From an uncultured Oscillospiraceae bacterium (GTDB taxonomy: Bacteria; Bacillota; Clostridia; Oscillospirales; Oscillospiraceae), in assembly GCA_947626345.1 (NCBI GenBank), contig CANQSF010000003.1, forward strand, positions 1 to 64,000: a stretch of DNA of 64,000 nucleotides. Reading direction: 5' to 3'. The translations under genes were made by a program, and so were the position numbers. Shown piece by piece: positions 55,719 to 63,988 of the stretch (within the stretch, counting starts at the first letter, position 1; each line of letters begins with the position of its first letter). The notes below the pieces were generated by a model, which did not search any database, was not told the DNA's origin, and worked only from the letters and a program-made list of their open reading frames with translations.

Positions 55719-56380
55719 TCAAAACGGCGGAGCTTTTCGACCTGACCCATACCGCGGCGCGGCCGCTGCTGGAAAAAGCGGAGTACCCCTGGCAGGCGCT
55801 GGCGGATATCGGCGGCTTCATCCTGGCTTTGGGCAAGACCCTCTCCCCGGAGGAATACGACCACCCGGCGGAGGACGTGTGGATCGCCAGGAGCGCGAAG
55901 ATCTATCCCAACAACTACATCGCCGGGCCCTGCATCATCGGTCCGGGGACCGAGGTCCGGCCCGGTGCCTTCATCCGGGGCAGCGCCCTGGTGGGGGAGC
56001 AGTGCGTGGTGGGCAACTCCACGGAGCTGAAAAACGTGATCCTGTTCGATGGCGTCCAGGTGCCCCACTATAACTACGTGGGCGACTCCATCCTGGGCTG
56101 GAAGGCCCACATGGGGGCCGGGAGCATCACCTCCAACGTCAGGAGCGACAAGGCCCTCGTGGTCATCCACAACGGCCGGGAGGATATCCCCACCGGGCGG
56201 AAAAAGGTGGGCGCCATGCTGGGCGACCGGGTGGAGGTGGGCTGCAACAGCGTGCTCAACCCCGGCACCGTGATCGGCCGGGACAGCAGCGTCTATCCCC
56301 TGTCCTCGGTGCGGGGCGTGGTGCCGGAAAATTCCATCTTCAAGGCGCAAAATAATATCGTGCCAAGATCGCTTGTATGA
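55715..56380 (+). CDS. left-handed beta-helix acyltransferase-like protein, GlmU C-terminal type
   Basis: 221 residues, GTG start in the glmM stop (GTGA) with GGAGG at 55703-55707. Hexapeptide repeats form a left-handed beta-helix: ARSAKIYPNNYIAGPCIIGP, TEVRPGAFIRGSALVG, STELKNVILFDGV. It resembles GlmU or GlgD-type helices without the uridylyltransferase domain. HYNYVGDSILG and HMGAGSITSN match the GlmU acetyltransferase region, including the His-Tyr site. Coupled to glmM, so it likely takes the next step on glucosamine-1-P or regulates it (inference). Confidence 0.82.
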   Translation: MIKTAELFDLTHTAARPLLEKAEYPWQALADIGGFILALGKTLSPEEYDHPAEDVWIARSAKIYPNNYIAGPCIIGPGTEVRPGAFIRGSALVGEQCVVGNSTELKNVILFDGVQVPHYNYVGDSILGWKAHMGAGSITSNVRSDKALVVIHNGREDIPTGRKKVGAMLGDRVEVGCNSVLNPGTVIGRDSSVYPLSSVRGVVPENSIFKAQNNIVPRSLV

Positions 56381-56387
56381 ATACGCG

Positions 56388-56421
56388 AAAACGGGCTGCC
56401 GCAGGGCAGCCCGTTTTTTTT
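56388..56421 (+). terminator. intrinsic terminator after the glmM operon
   Basis: AAACGGGCTGCC and GGCAGCCCGTTT pair, with a long T-run to 56421. Confidence 0.9.
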
Positions 56422-57113
56422 CAGTTGCTTCCGTTCAGATTCACCGCCGGAGACTGGGGCATGTTCAGATTCTGGATGGCGGAGCGGTAATCCTCCGCCG
56501 CGTCGATGCTGTCGGGCGGGAAGAACTCCTCCACGGGAAATCTGATCCGACTGAAGAGGGTGCAGGGGTCGTCCTCCGAGCCGGAGACGCAGTCCTTGTC
56601 GGGCAGGCAGTAGTCGTATACCGGCACCACCAGCTGGCTGTCCCGCTCCAGGCGGATGATGGAGAACTGGCCCAGGGTGGCCAGCAGCAGCCGGGAGCCG
56701 TCGGTGAGCACCAGATCCTCCCCGAAGTGGGCCAGGATGGCCGCCGGGATGGCGTTCACATCCGCCATCAGGCCGGTGGGGCAGGCGTCCACCACCTTCA
56801 TGTTCAGGGCGATGGGGTCCACGCACTCCACCACGGCGATGGGCTGGGTGTAGCTGTCGGCAAAGGCGCCATCGGAGGAGAACACCTTGGCTGAGCCCTC
56901 GCTGCCGAAGAGCATGACCCGCTTGTTGAACACGCACAGGCCGTTCACCGGGTTCTCGCCCGGGAAGGTGGTGCCGCTGACCTCATAAAAATAGGTCACG
57001 TCCACGGTGTAGTAGCCCCGGTTGAAGCTGATCTCGTCCACGTCCACGTCCGCGAACAGCAGCGTGGCCCCGGTGGGCCGCACGCTGAAGGCGCTCTCTA
57101 TGTATGGCTGGGA
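56421..57113 (-). pseudogene. C-terminal part of a conserved gene split by the mobile element
   Basis: 230 codons plus 3 bases in frame, with no start codon at the true junction; a GTG at 57083 could begin a shortened product. It reads SQPYIESAFSVRPTGATLLF, then DVDVDEISFNRGYYTVDVTY and LFGSEGSAKVFSSDG, and later DYCLPDKDC. Joined through one TC (GA on plus) to 63690-63805, it restores a 268-codon open frame. The sequence pattern is a clostridial conserved Cys-containing hypothetical as I recall it; function unknown. Confidence 0.85.
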
Positions 57114-57136
57114 CGTGTCGCATAATTAAAGATACA
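57114..57136 (+). repeat. left terminal inverted repeat
   Basis: 23 bases reading inward, with outer CGTGTCGCATA and inner TTAAAGATACA. They match the right end at 21 of 23 positions. Confidence 0.88.
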
Positions 57137-57219
57137 GGCTCGATACAGACGCTGAGGCCCCGCTCACCGTCCGGGCCGCAGCCGGGTGTTACCGGTATCA
57201 GTGCCTCATGGCGTCCCCA

Positions 57220-58524
57220 TTAGCCGCCGGCGCTCTGGTCCGGCGGGGCAGGGAATCCCTCCGCGCCCTGGATGCCGGCCTGGCGGATGCGGTACTCGTC
57301 CATCATCTGTACGCAGCCGGCCACATCCGTCTGCCCCAGGAGCAGGCTCTTCAGCGCGCTCGCCACATCCTCGGCGCTGTAGCCGACGATCTTGGACGCG
57401 GCGGTGGACACCCGCTCGTTGGCCTCGATGGATACGCTGGCGTCCGTCACCATCTGGGACTGGATGTTGGTGGTCTGGCCCTTAAAGCAGTTCACCGTGG
57501 ATATGCCGTCGAAGGCCTTGTTATAGTGCTCCGGCGCGGCGCAGAAGGCCAGGAAATCCAGCGCCTGCTCCAGGTGGGCGCTGTTTTTGTTGACCATCAT
57601 CATATTCAGGTTGCCGCCCTCATAGGTGCCGCCGTCCACCGTGTCCATGAATACCGGCATCAGAGCGAAATCCTCCTTGGCATATGCGCCATCCGCCGCG
57701 AAGTCCGTATAAAACCAGGTGTCCCAGATGAAGGTCATGACCGCGCCGCCGGAGCTCATGACCGGACCGATCTCGTCCCAGCCGATGCTCATGTAATCCC
57801 GGCCGAACCATCCCTTTTCCGCCGCGTCCGCGATCCACTGGACCATATCCGTCACGGCGGGGATGTCGGCGTAGGTGATCTCGTTTTTGTTCAGCCGCTC
57901 CAGCAGCGCCGGATCGTCGGCGAAGATGGGGTCCATGGCGAACTGGAACATCCACGTACAGCCGTCGGCAGGCCAGCAAATGGGCGTATAGCCGATGTCG
58001 GTCAGCGTCTGGCACAGCATATCGAACTCAGCCTGGGTGGTGGCGGGCCTCATGCCCAGGCTGTCCAGGATGGTCTTGTTGTAGTAGCAGCCGGAGACGG
58101 AGTTTTCCCAGAAGGGCAGGCCCATGACGTTCCCGTCCGTATCCTCGCAGTAGGCAAGGGCGCTGTCCGTCAGGTCGGAGACCCAGCTCTCGTCGTTGAG
58201 ATAATAGAAGTTTTCATCCGCGTCAAAGCGGTCCAGGTCCGCGTTGTGAAAGTGCAGGAACACATCCGGCGCATCGCCGTTCGCGAAGTCCCGCTCGGCG
58301 CTGGTCTCGTACTCGGCGTCCTCGTAGGCGATGACGCGCAGCTCGTTGCCGGTGGCCTGCTCATACTGCTCCAGGATGCTGGTCATATAGCTTTTGTTCA
58401 GGTCGCTCTTTTTGCCCATGACGGACAGCGTGGCGCCGTCCTGGTCAGACGGCCCGCTGCAGGCCGTAAGAAGCAGCGCCGCCGCGAGGGCTGGCAGCCA
58501 GGCCATAAAGCGCCTTGCATTCAT
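57220..58524 (-). CDS. family 1 solute-binding lipoprotein in the element
   Basis: 434 residues. Signal peptide with lipobox LLTAC (Cys 22). Sugar-type SBP_bac_1 pattern: YMTSILEQYEQATGNELRVI, NGDAPDVFLHF, LPFWENSVSGCYYNKTIL, and WMFQFAMDP. The start overlaps the kinase stop by 4 bases (ATGA), so they are co-translated. No ABC permease or ATPase is near, arguing that it serves as a sensor partner rather than for import (inference). Confidence 0.9.
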   Translation of the reverse strand: MNARRFMAWLPALAAALLLTACSGPSDQDGATLSVMGKKSDLNKSYMTSILEQYEQATGNELRVIAYEDAEYETSAERDFANGDAPDVFLHFHNADLDRFDADENFYYLNDESWVSDLTDSALAYCEDTDGNVMGLPFWENSVSGCYYNKTILDSLGMRPATTQAEFDMLCQTLTDIGYTPICWPADGCTWMFQFAMDPIFADDPALLERLNKNEITYADIPAVTDMVQWIADAAEKGWFGRDYMSIGWDEIGPVMSSGGAVMTFIWDTWFYTDFAADGAYAKEDFALMPVFMDTVDGGTYEGGNLNMMMVNKNSAHLEQALDFLAFCAAPEHYNKAFDGISTVNCFKGQTTNIQSQMVTDASVSIEANERVSTAASKIVGYSAEDVASALKSLLLGQTDVAGCVQMMDEYRIRQAGIQGAEGFPAPPDQSAGG

Positions 58525-61472
58525 GTTGCGTCTCCTCCCTCTCTCGGAGGCGTCCTGTTCAGCAGCCGGCCCACCAGCTCACGAACGGCCTCCATATCCA
58601 CGGGCTTTCCCAGGTGCCCGTCCATGCCGGCGTCCAGGGCGTTGCGCACGTCCTCGGCGAAGGTGTTGGCAGTCATGGCCACGATGGGGATGGTCCGGGC
58701 CTCGGGATGGCCGCAGGCGCGTATCTCCCGGGTGGCCTCGTAGCCATTCATCACCGGCATCTGCACGTCCATCAGGATCATATCGTAGTGGCCGGGCTCC
58801 GACGCGGCGAACATATCCACGGCCTGCCGGCCGTTCACCGCCACCTCGCAGCCGGCGCCTTCCATGGCCAGAAGCTCCGTGAGGATCTCCGCGTTCATCT
58901 CGTTGTCCTCCGCCACCAGGAACAGCCGTCCGCTCATCACGCCCGGCGCCGGGCCCTCCGCAGGCGCGTCATGGCGCTCGCTCTGCTCGGCGAACAGCGG
59001 CTTGATGGCCTGCATGAAGGTGGAGGCGAAGAAGGGCTTGGGCACGAAGGCGTTGATGCCGGCCCGGCGCGCCTCCTCCTCGATCTCGGCCCAGTCGTAG
59101 CTGGTCAGCACCAGGATGGGCACGCTCTCGCCCACACGCTGCCGGATCATACGGGCGGCCTCCACGCCGTCGACGCCCGGCATTTTCCAGTCCAGTAGGA
59201 TGACGTGGTAATCCTCGCCCCGGCTGTGGGCCGCCACGGCCGACTCCACGGCGGCGGCCCCGTCCGTCACGAAGGACACGTCCACGCCGGCGTCCCCCAT
59301 GATCTTCCGCACGTCCAGGCAGATGTCCTCCTCGTCGTCGGCCACCAGCATGCGGCCGATCCGCTGGCGGAACCAGTCCTCCGATCCATCCTGCTCCGGC
59401 AGCACAAAGCTCAGCTCCACCGTGAAGGTGCTGCCCTGGCCCGGCTGGCTCTCCACCTGGATGATGCCGCCCATCAGATCCACCAGGTTTTTCGTGATGG
59501 CCATGCCCAGGCCCGTGCCCTGGATCTTGTTGGTGACGGAACTGATCTCCCGGCTGAAGGGATCGAAGACCGTTTTTTGGAAATCTTCGCTCATGCCGAT
59601 GCCGTTGTCCCGCACGGTGAACCGCAGCTTCACATACTGGGGCGCGGCGGCGGGCAGCTCGCTGACCACAAAATCGATCTTGCCGCCTTCCGGCGTGTAT
59701 TTGATGGCGTTGGACAGCAGATTGATCAGGATCTGGTTCAGGCGCAGCTTGTCGCCCATGATCTGCTCCGGGGGCGCGCCCTGGACATGGGTGGTGAGGC
59801 TCTGCTCCTTCGCCTTGGCCTGGGGCAGCAGGATGATATTCAGCTCGTCCAGCAGCTCCGGCAGGCTGAACCGGTCCACGTTGAGGCTGGTCTTGCCGCT
59901 CTCGATCTTCGACATGTCCAGCACGTCGTTGATCAGGCTCAGAAGATGATGGCTGGACGCGGTGATCTTGCGGGTATATTCCCGGACCTTTTCGGGGTCG
60001 CCCGCGTCCTTTTCCAGCAGCACCGAGAAGCCCACGATGGCGTTCATGGGCGTGCGGATGTCGTGGCTCATGTTGGACAGGAAGTTGCTCTTGGCCTCGT
60101 TGGCGCTCTGGGCGGCGTCCAGCGCCTCCTGGAGCTTCTGGTTCATCTGCTGCTCGACCGTCCGGTCCGACAGCACGATGATGTATTTCTCCACTTCCTG
60201 GATGCTCATATGATACACCGTCATCCTGTACCAGCGCCGCTCGCCGGTGGACTGGTGCATATACTCGCACTCCCAGTACTTGTTGCCGTTGAGGGGGATG
60301 GCCGCCAGCTCGTCTTTGGGGATGACGACATTATAATTGACGGCGCATTTTTCCATGACCCGGATATTCTTCCTGGCCTCCTCCACCGGGATGCCCAGCA
60401 GCCGCTGGATGTTGGGGCTGATGTAGTCCACCCGATGGTTCGCCGCGTTCAGCATCAGGAAGATATCGTCCACGCTGCTTGAGAGCACGTCGAACATCCG
60501 CTCCCGGTACCGCAGCTCCATCCGGTCCATGCGGGACCGCTGGCGGGTGCGCAGGATGATGGGGGCGACGGCCATGGCGCCGATCAGCAGGAAGATGACC
60601 GCCAGCACACCGATGGTGGTCTGCTGCACCGACAGAAAGCCGGCGCTGACGGCGCTCTCGGGCACCACGCTCAGCAGGATATAGTCCTGATAGCCCACGG
60701 GCTGATACAGGATGCAGTGGCTGACGTCGCCGAGCTTGCACTGAACGAGGCCGGAGACGCTGCCGCGCCAGTCGCTCTGCATCTTCTCGAAGCCCGCCGC
60801 ATCCATATCGGATACGGCTTTCAGGTACGTAAGGTAATTGCCGAACACACTGCCGCCGGTCTGGGTGGACAGCAGCACGCTGCCGTCATTGTGGATCACA
60901 AAGCACTTGGCCTGCCCGGAAAAGGCGTCCACCTCCAGGGAGGCGGCCAGGTCCGCGTTGGTATAGCTCACGGCGATGGCGTCAAAGCTGAAATCCTTAT
61001 ATGTTCCGGGCCGCGCCGGGGCGGCGAACACGGTGACCTCCTTGCCGCCGGGCAGCGTCTGGCCAGTCATGATGGGCTCCTGCCGGTCGATGAGCAGGTC
61101 CCAGGCCTCCCCCAGATCCATGGAGCTCTTCTCCCCGGAGGGCGTCATGCAGGAACCGTCATGGGACAGGAAGTAAAACTCCGAAAAGCCCCAGTAATCC
61201 TTTTTGTCCGCGATGAATTCGCCGATGGCGGCGCCGTCCGTCTCCTCCGCCAGGGCAAAGCAGTCGTCGCAGCTGTCCAAAAGGCCCCAGTTCTGCTCCA
61301 CGAATATGCCAAAGGAGCGATTCACCTGGCCGTATATCTCTTCCAGGTGGCCCGTGCTGTCCTCATAGATCCGCTGAGAAATGAAGTCAAAATAGACGAC
61401 CCCTATCACGATCACGGCGGCGCCGACGATGGCCATGAGGATCAGCGGCAAGAATTTTCTGAACCTTTTCAT
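58521..61472 (-). CDS. hybrid sensor histidine kinase with two receiver domains
   Basis: 983 residues. TM1 about 8-28; an extracellular sensor of about 255 residues with Cache-like composition; TM2 about 286-306; a PAS domain (about 325-440); coiled linker; HisKA with phospho-acceptor His 470 (SNMSHDIRTPMNAIVGFS); HATPase (DNGIGMSEDF, GTGLGMAITKNL); receiver 1 (VADDEED, LLDWKMPG) and receiver 2 (VAEDNEMN, LMDVQMPV). No DNA-binding output domain, so the signal must go to another protein. Start MKRFRKFLP chosen because upstream codons are AT-rich non-coding text. Cotranscribed with the binding lipoprotein. Confidence 0.93.
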   Translation of the reverse strand: MKRFRKFLPLILMAIVGAAVIVIGVVYFDFISQRIYEDSTGHLEEIYGQVNRSFGIFVEQNWGLLDSCDDCFALAEETDGAAIGEFIADKKDYWGFSEFYFLSHDGSCMTPSGEKSSMDLGEAWDLLIDRQEPIMTGQTLPGGKEVTVFAAPARPGTYKDFSFDAIAVSYTNADLAASLEVDAFSGQAKCFVIHNDGSVLLSTQTGGSVFGNYLTYLKAVSDMDAAGFEKMQSDWRGSVSGLVQCKLGDVSHCILYQPVGYQDYILLSVVPESAVSAGFLSVQQTTIGVLAVIFLLIGAMAVAPIILRTRQRSRMDRMELRYRERMFDVLSSSVDDIFLMLNAANHRVDYISPNIQRLLGIPVEEARKNIRVMEKCAVNYNVVIPKDELAAIPLNGNKYWECEYMHQSTGERRWYRMTVYHMSIQEVEKYIIVLSDRTVEQQMNQKLQEALDAAQSANEAKSNFLSNMSHDIRTPMNAIVGFSVLLEKDAGDPEKVREYTRKITASSHHLLSLINDVLDMSKIESGKTSLNVDRFSLPELLDELNIILLPQAKAKEQSLTTHVQGAPPEQIMGDKLRLNQILINLLSNAIKYTPEGGKIDFVVSELPAAAPQYVKLRFTVRDNGIGMSEDFQKTVFDPFSREISSVTNKIQGTGLGMAITKNLVDLMGGIIQVESQPGQGSTFTVELSFVLPEQDGSEDWFRQRIGRMLVADDEEDICLDVRKIMGDAGVDVSFVTDGAAAVESAVAAHSRGEDYHVILLDWKMPGVDGVEAARMIRQRVGESVPILVLTSYDWAEIEEEARRAGINAFVPKPFFASTFMQAIKPLFAEQSERHDAPAEGPAPGVMSGRLFLVAEDNEMNAEILTELLAMEGAGCEVAVNGRQAVDMFAASEPGHYDMILMDVQMPVMNGYEATREIRACGHPEARTIPIVAMTANTFAEDVRNALDAGMDGHLGKPVDMEAVRELVGRLLNRTPPREGGDAT

Positions 61473-61591
61473 AGGAAGGCTGTTGCTCCTTCGCTTTATA
61501 AGGATTGAGCATAATATACCAATTTTACTATAATCAAAGTATATTCTACCATATGAGGCATGGAAAATCAATCGCCTTTGGGCCCGCTGTT

Positions 61592-61720
61592 AAAGATGCC
61601 GGGCGCGCTCCCGGCTTGCGCCGAAACTGAGCGACATGGCATAACAGACGCTCCGCGCTGTTATACCAAAAAGATGCCAGTCGCGCTCCCGGCTTGCGCC
61701 GAAACCGCGCGACATGGCAT
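61592..61720. repeat. pair of 51-base direct repeats
   Basis: Copy 1 is 61592-61642 and copy 2 is 61670-61720, a 78-base period with 4 mismatches in 51. Both contain GCTCCCGGCTTGCGCCGAAA. A related core GCTCCCGGCTTCGCCGGAA occurs at 63961-63979, outside the element. This is the kind of dispersed repeat seen in clostridial genomes. The remainder of 61473-61855 is AT-rich near the kinase start and holds no other supported gene. Confidence 0.8.
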
Positions 61721-61855
61721 ATCCGCCCATGACGACGAATATGAATGGGGTGACCTGGACACACCGTTCCGGGATCATGAAAAGCCGCCCGGAGAAGCGC
61801 TGAGGGGCAGGTATGGCGGCAGGATTGGAAGGAGCGGGAAAAGCAGTACACCGGC

Positions 61856-62047
61856 ATGGACAAGGCTTTTTACGCAGTCGGGGAAGATGGACGGGAGTAT
61901 TTCCACATGGGAAAGACCCGCATCAAGATCACGGAGCACTTCCCGGAGAAGGGCAGGACCATGGGCGAGCTCATCGAGGAGCTGATCCTCTATGCCGCCC
62001 GTCAGGACGAGAGGGCAGACGATATACATATGGGAGGCCCTTTTTGA
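61856..62047 (+). CDS. TnpW-like transposon-encoded small protein
   Basis: 63 residues: DGREYFHMGKTRIKITEHF then MGELIEELILYAAR. The short beta strand plus helix pattern matches TnpW-type proteins encoded beside TnpX recombinases. Its TGA overlaps the TTG start of the recombinase. Coding-like text continues upstream (AEGQVWRQDWKEREKQYTG in frame, and EYEWGDLDTPFRDHEKPPGE in another frame from about 61735), so an older longer gene may have been frameshifted. Confidence 0.6.
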   Translation: MDKAFYAVGEDGREYFHMGKTRIKITEHFPEKGRTMGELIEELILYAARQDERADDIHMGGPF

Positions 62048-63663
62048 AACGGCCGAACGACGCGGCGCTCTATATGAGGTTGAGCGTGGACGACGAGAAC
62101 TATGGGGACAGCGTGAGCATCGAGACCCAGCGGACGATCCTTCAGACGTATGCCAAGGAAAACGGTTTTGCCGTCTACGGCGAGTATGTGGACGACGGAT
62201 GGAGCGGGACCGATTTCGAGCGCCCGGCCTTCCGGCGCATGATGGCGGATGTGGATGCGGGCAGGGTCGGCTGCATCATAACAAAGGACCTGTCCCGCTT
62301 TGGGCGCGAGCACGTGATGATGGACTATTACCTGGAATTCGTGTTCCCGGCCAAGCGGGTCCGCTATATCGCCGTCACGGACAACGAGGACACGGAAAAG
62401 GGCCTGAGCGACTTTGTGCCGTTCAAAAACCTGTTCAACGAGTGGCTGGCCAAGGACACCAGCCGGAAGGTGAAAGCGGCCTATAAGGCGAAATTCGCGG
62501 CGGGCGAACACCTTTGCGCCTGTGCGCCGCTGGGCTATATAAAAGACCCGGAACACCCGAACAGGCTGCTTATTGACGACCAGACCCGGTGGATCGTGGA
62601 GCGTATCTTCGAGCTGGCGGCACGTGGGACAGGCCCGGCAAAGATCGTAAAGATCCTGACGGAGGAAAAGGTCCCGACGCCAAGCTGGATACACTATCAG
62701 AGGGAGGGCCTGTTTGCCAATATCCACGGGCATGACCCCGGCAAGAAAGCGTATTTATGGACCAACGCCTACGTCACGAATATCCTCACGAACGAGACGT
62801 ATATCGGCAGCAGCGTCCACAACCGGGAGCACAGGGTCTCCTACAAGAATAAGAAGCGCATCCGCACGCCCCGGGAGGAATGGCTTGTCGTGGAGCACAC
62901 CCACGAGGGGATCATCAGCCCGGAGCTGTTCGAGCAAGTCCAAAAGCAGGTATCCGCCCGCCGCCGGAACACGAAGGACCACACGTTTCAGCTCTTTTCC
63001 GGCCTTCTGCGGTGCGGCGGCTGCGGCAGGTCGCTGAGCTACGGGACGAACAGGGGCAAAAAAAGCTCCTTTGCCTACTATGCCTGTTCCGGCTACCGGC
63101 AGTATGGCCCAAAGCGCGCCGGCTGCACACAGCATTACATACGCTACGATGTGCTCTACGCCTATGTCCTGGCCCGGCTCCAGGAATGGTCCGCGCTGGC
63201 GCAGATGGATGAAAGCCGCCTGCTGCAAAGGATGCTGAACGCCAGCGACCGGGAGCGGTCCGCAGCCGCCCGGAAGCAGGGAACGGAACTTGCGAGGGCG
63301 GAAAAGCGCCAGGGAGAGCTGGACCGCTTGGTCACCAGGCTATACGAGGATTGGGCGGCAGGGAAGATCACGGAGCGGAACTTTGACCTTCTCTCGGAAA
63401 AGTACCAGACGGAGCAGGCTCAGGTGGAGGAGCAGATCGGGCGGCTGCAAGCGGAAGCGAACGAAGAGCGGGAGACAGTGGACAACGCGAAAAAATGGAT
63501 CCCGCTCATCAAGCAGTACGCAAACCCCGCCGCATTGACCGCCGAGATGCTCAACGCTCTCATCGAAAAGATCGTGGTCCATGAGGCGGTGAAAGCGCCT
63601 GACGGCAGCCGGGAGCAGGAGATCGAGATCTATTACCGCTTTGCGGGCGACCCGGACGGATGA
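62044..63663 (+). CDS. large serine recombinase (TnpX/TndX-like)
   Basis: 539 residues from a TTG start with GGGAGG (62032-62037) 6 bases upstream. Resolvase domain: AALYMRLSVDDENYGDSVSI with catalytic Ser 14, and ITKDLSRFGREHVMMDYYLE with the conserved Arg. A recombinase domain follows (PLGYIKDPEHPN, then TYIGSSVHNRE). Zinc ribbon CGGCGRS and YYACSGY to GCTQHYIRYDVL, then a long coiled coil (about 400-490). It stops 3 bases before the right inverted repeat. An in-frame upstream extension is rejected. Confidence 0.95.
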   Translation: MKRPNDAALYMRLSVDDENYGDSVSIETQRTILQTYAKENGFAVYGEYVDDGWSGTDFERPAFRRMMADVDAGRVGCIITKDLSRFGREHVMMDYYLEFVFPAKRVRYIAVTDNEDTEKGLSDFVPFKNLFNEWLAKDTSRKVKAAYKAKFAAGEHLCACAPLGYIKDPEHPNRLLIDDQTRWIVERIFELAARGTGPAKIVKILTEEKVPTPSWIHYQREGLFANIHGHDPGKKAYLWTNAYVTNILTNETYIGSSVHNREHRVSYKNKKRIRTPREEWLVVEHTHEGIISPELFEQVQKQVSARRRNTKDHTFQLFSGLLRCGGCGRSLSYGTNRGKKSSFAYYACSGYRQYGPKRAGCTQHYIRYDVLYAYVLARLQEWSALAQMDESRLLQRMLNASDRERSAAARKQGTELARAEKRQGELDRLVTRLYEDWAAGKITERNFDLLSEKYQTEQAQVEEQIGRLQAEANEERETVDNAKKWIPLIKQYANPAALTAEMLNALIEKIVVHEAVKAPDGSREQEIEIYYRFAGDPDG

Positions 63664-63666
63664 AAA

Positions 63667-63689
63667 TGTATCTTTAAGTATGCGTCACG
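63667..63689 (+). repeat. right terminal inverted repeat
   Basis: 23 bases ending CGTCACG on the plus strand; reverse complement matches the left end at 21 of 23 positions, with TTAAAGATACA on the inner side. Confidence 0.88.
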
Positions 63690-63805
63690 GAGCTGGCGGT
63701 TGGGTACACCCGCAGATCCTCCACACAGTCCTTGTCGCGGCAGCTGTCGTATATCTTCCTTGTATGGATGCACACGGCTTCGGTGCATTCCTGGCTGTCC
63801 GCCAT
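63690..63805 (-). pseudogene. N-terminal part of the gene split by the mobile element
   Basis: 38 codons plus 2 bases from ATG 63805, with a perfect GGAGGT ribosome site 6 bases upstream. It reads MADSQECTEAVCIHTRKI then YDSCRDKDCVEDLRVYPTAS. In place it runs into the inverted repeat and stops after five more codons. The C-terminal part is 56421-57113. The Cys-rich start and the frame-exact junction show one original gene. Confidence 0.85.
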
Positions 63806-63914
63806 GCTGATACCTCCTATCCATAGTCGCCGGGCCTGCCCGGCGGTTTCAGTACAGTCTATGCCCGGGACGGGGAGTTGTGAAGTTTTCCTGTACGCGG
63901 CGGCAAAAATGTGC

Positions 63915-63988
63915 TATAATAGCCGCAAAGCGGCTATTATACATGATCTCAGGCGGTTTTGCTCCCGGCTTCGCCGGAACCGCAAAAC
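63915..63988. repeat. two adjacent hairpin sequences at the right edge
   Basis: A 12-bp perfect stem TATAATAGCCGC/GCGGCTATTATA with 3-base loop (63915-63941), then GTTTTGC/GCAAAAC enclosing CCGGC/GCCGG (63956-63988). The second shares its core with the 51-base repeats at 61592. No gene is supported between 63806 and 64000. Confidence 0.6.

Larger units (their letters stand above)
57114..63689 (+). mobile_element. TnpX/TndX-type transposon carrying a sensor kinase and binding protein
   Basis: 6576 bases, bounded by 23-bp imperfect inverted repeats (2 mismatches) and flanked by GA at 57112-57113 and 63690-63691. It encodes a large serine recombinase (62044) and a TnpW-like protein (61856), and carries divergent cargo: a hybrid histidine kinase (58521) and a solute-binding lipoprotein (57220). 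A GA dinucleotide at both ends is the known signature of Tn4451 (TnpX) and Tn5397 (TndX). The insertion splits a gene whose two parts rejoin in frame. No resistance gene and no conjugation or mob gene is seen. Confidence 0.9.

Noticed and set aside
57130..57209. Minus-strand frame upstream of the C-terminal fragment reading GLSVCIEPV, considered as its missing N-terminus after a frameshift
   Set aside because: It lies inside the element. The real N-terminus at 63690-63805 joins exactly in frame and has a perfect ribosome site, so the resemblance is chance.
61592..61720. CRISPR array
   Set aside because: Only two repeats, 51 bases long with 4 mismatches, and no cas genes.
61813..62043. 77-residue upstream extension of the serine recombinase
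   Set aside because: The text is the shifted reading of the TnpW-like gene, and a ribosome site fits the TTG at 62044, which places the catalytic Ser at the usual position.
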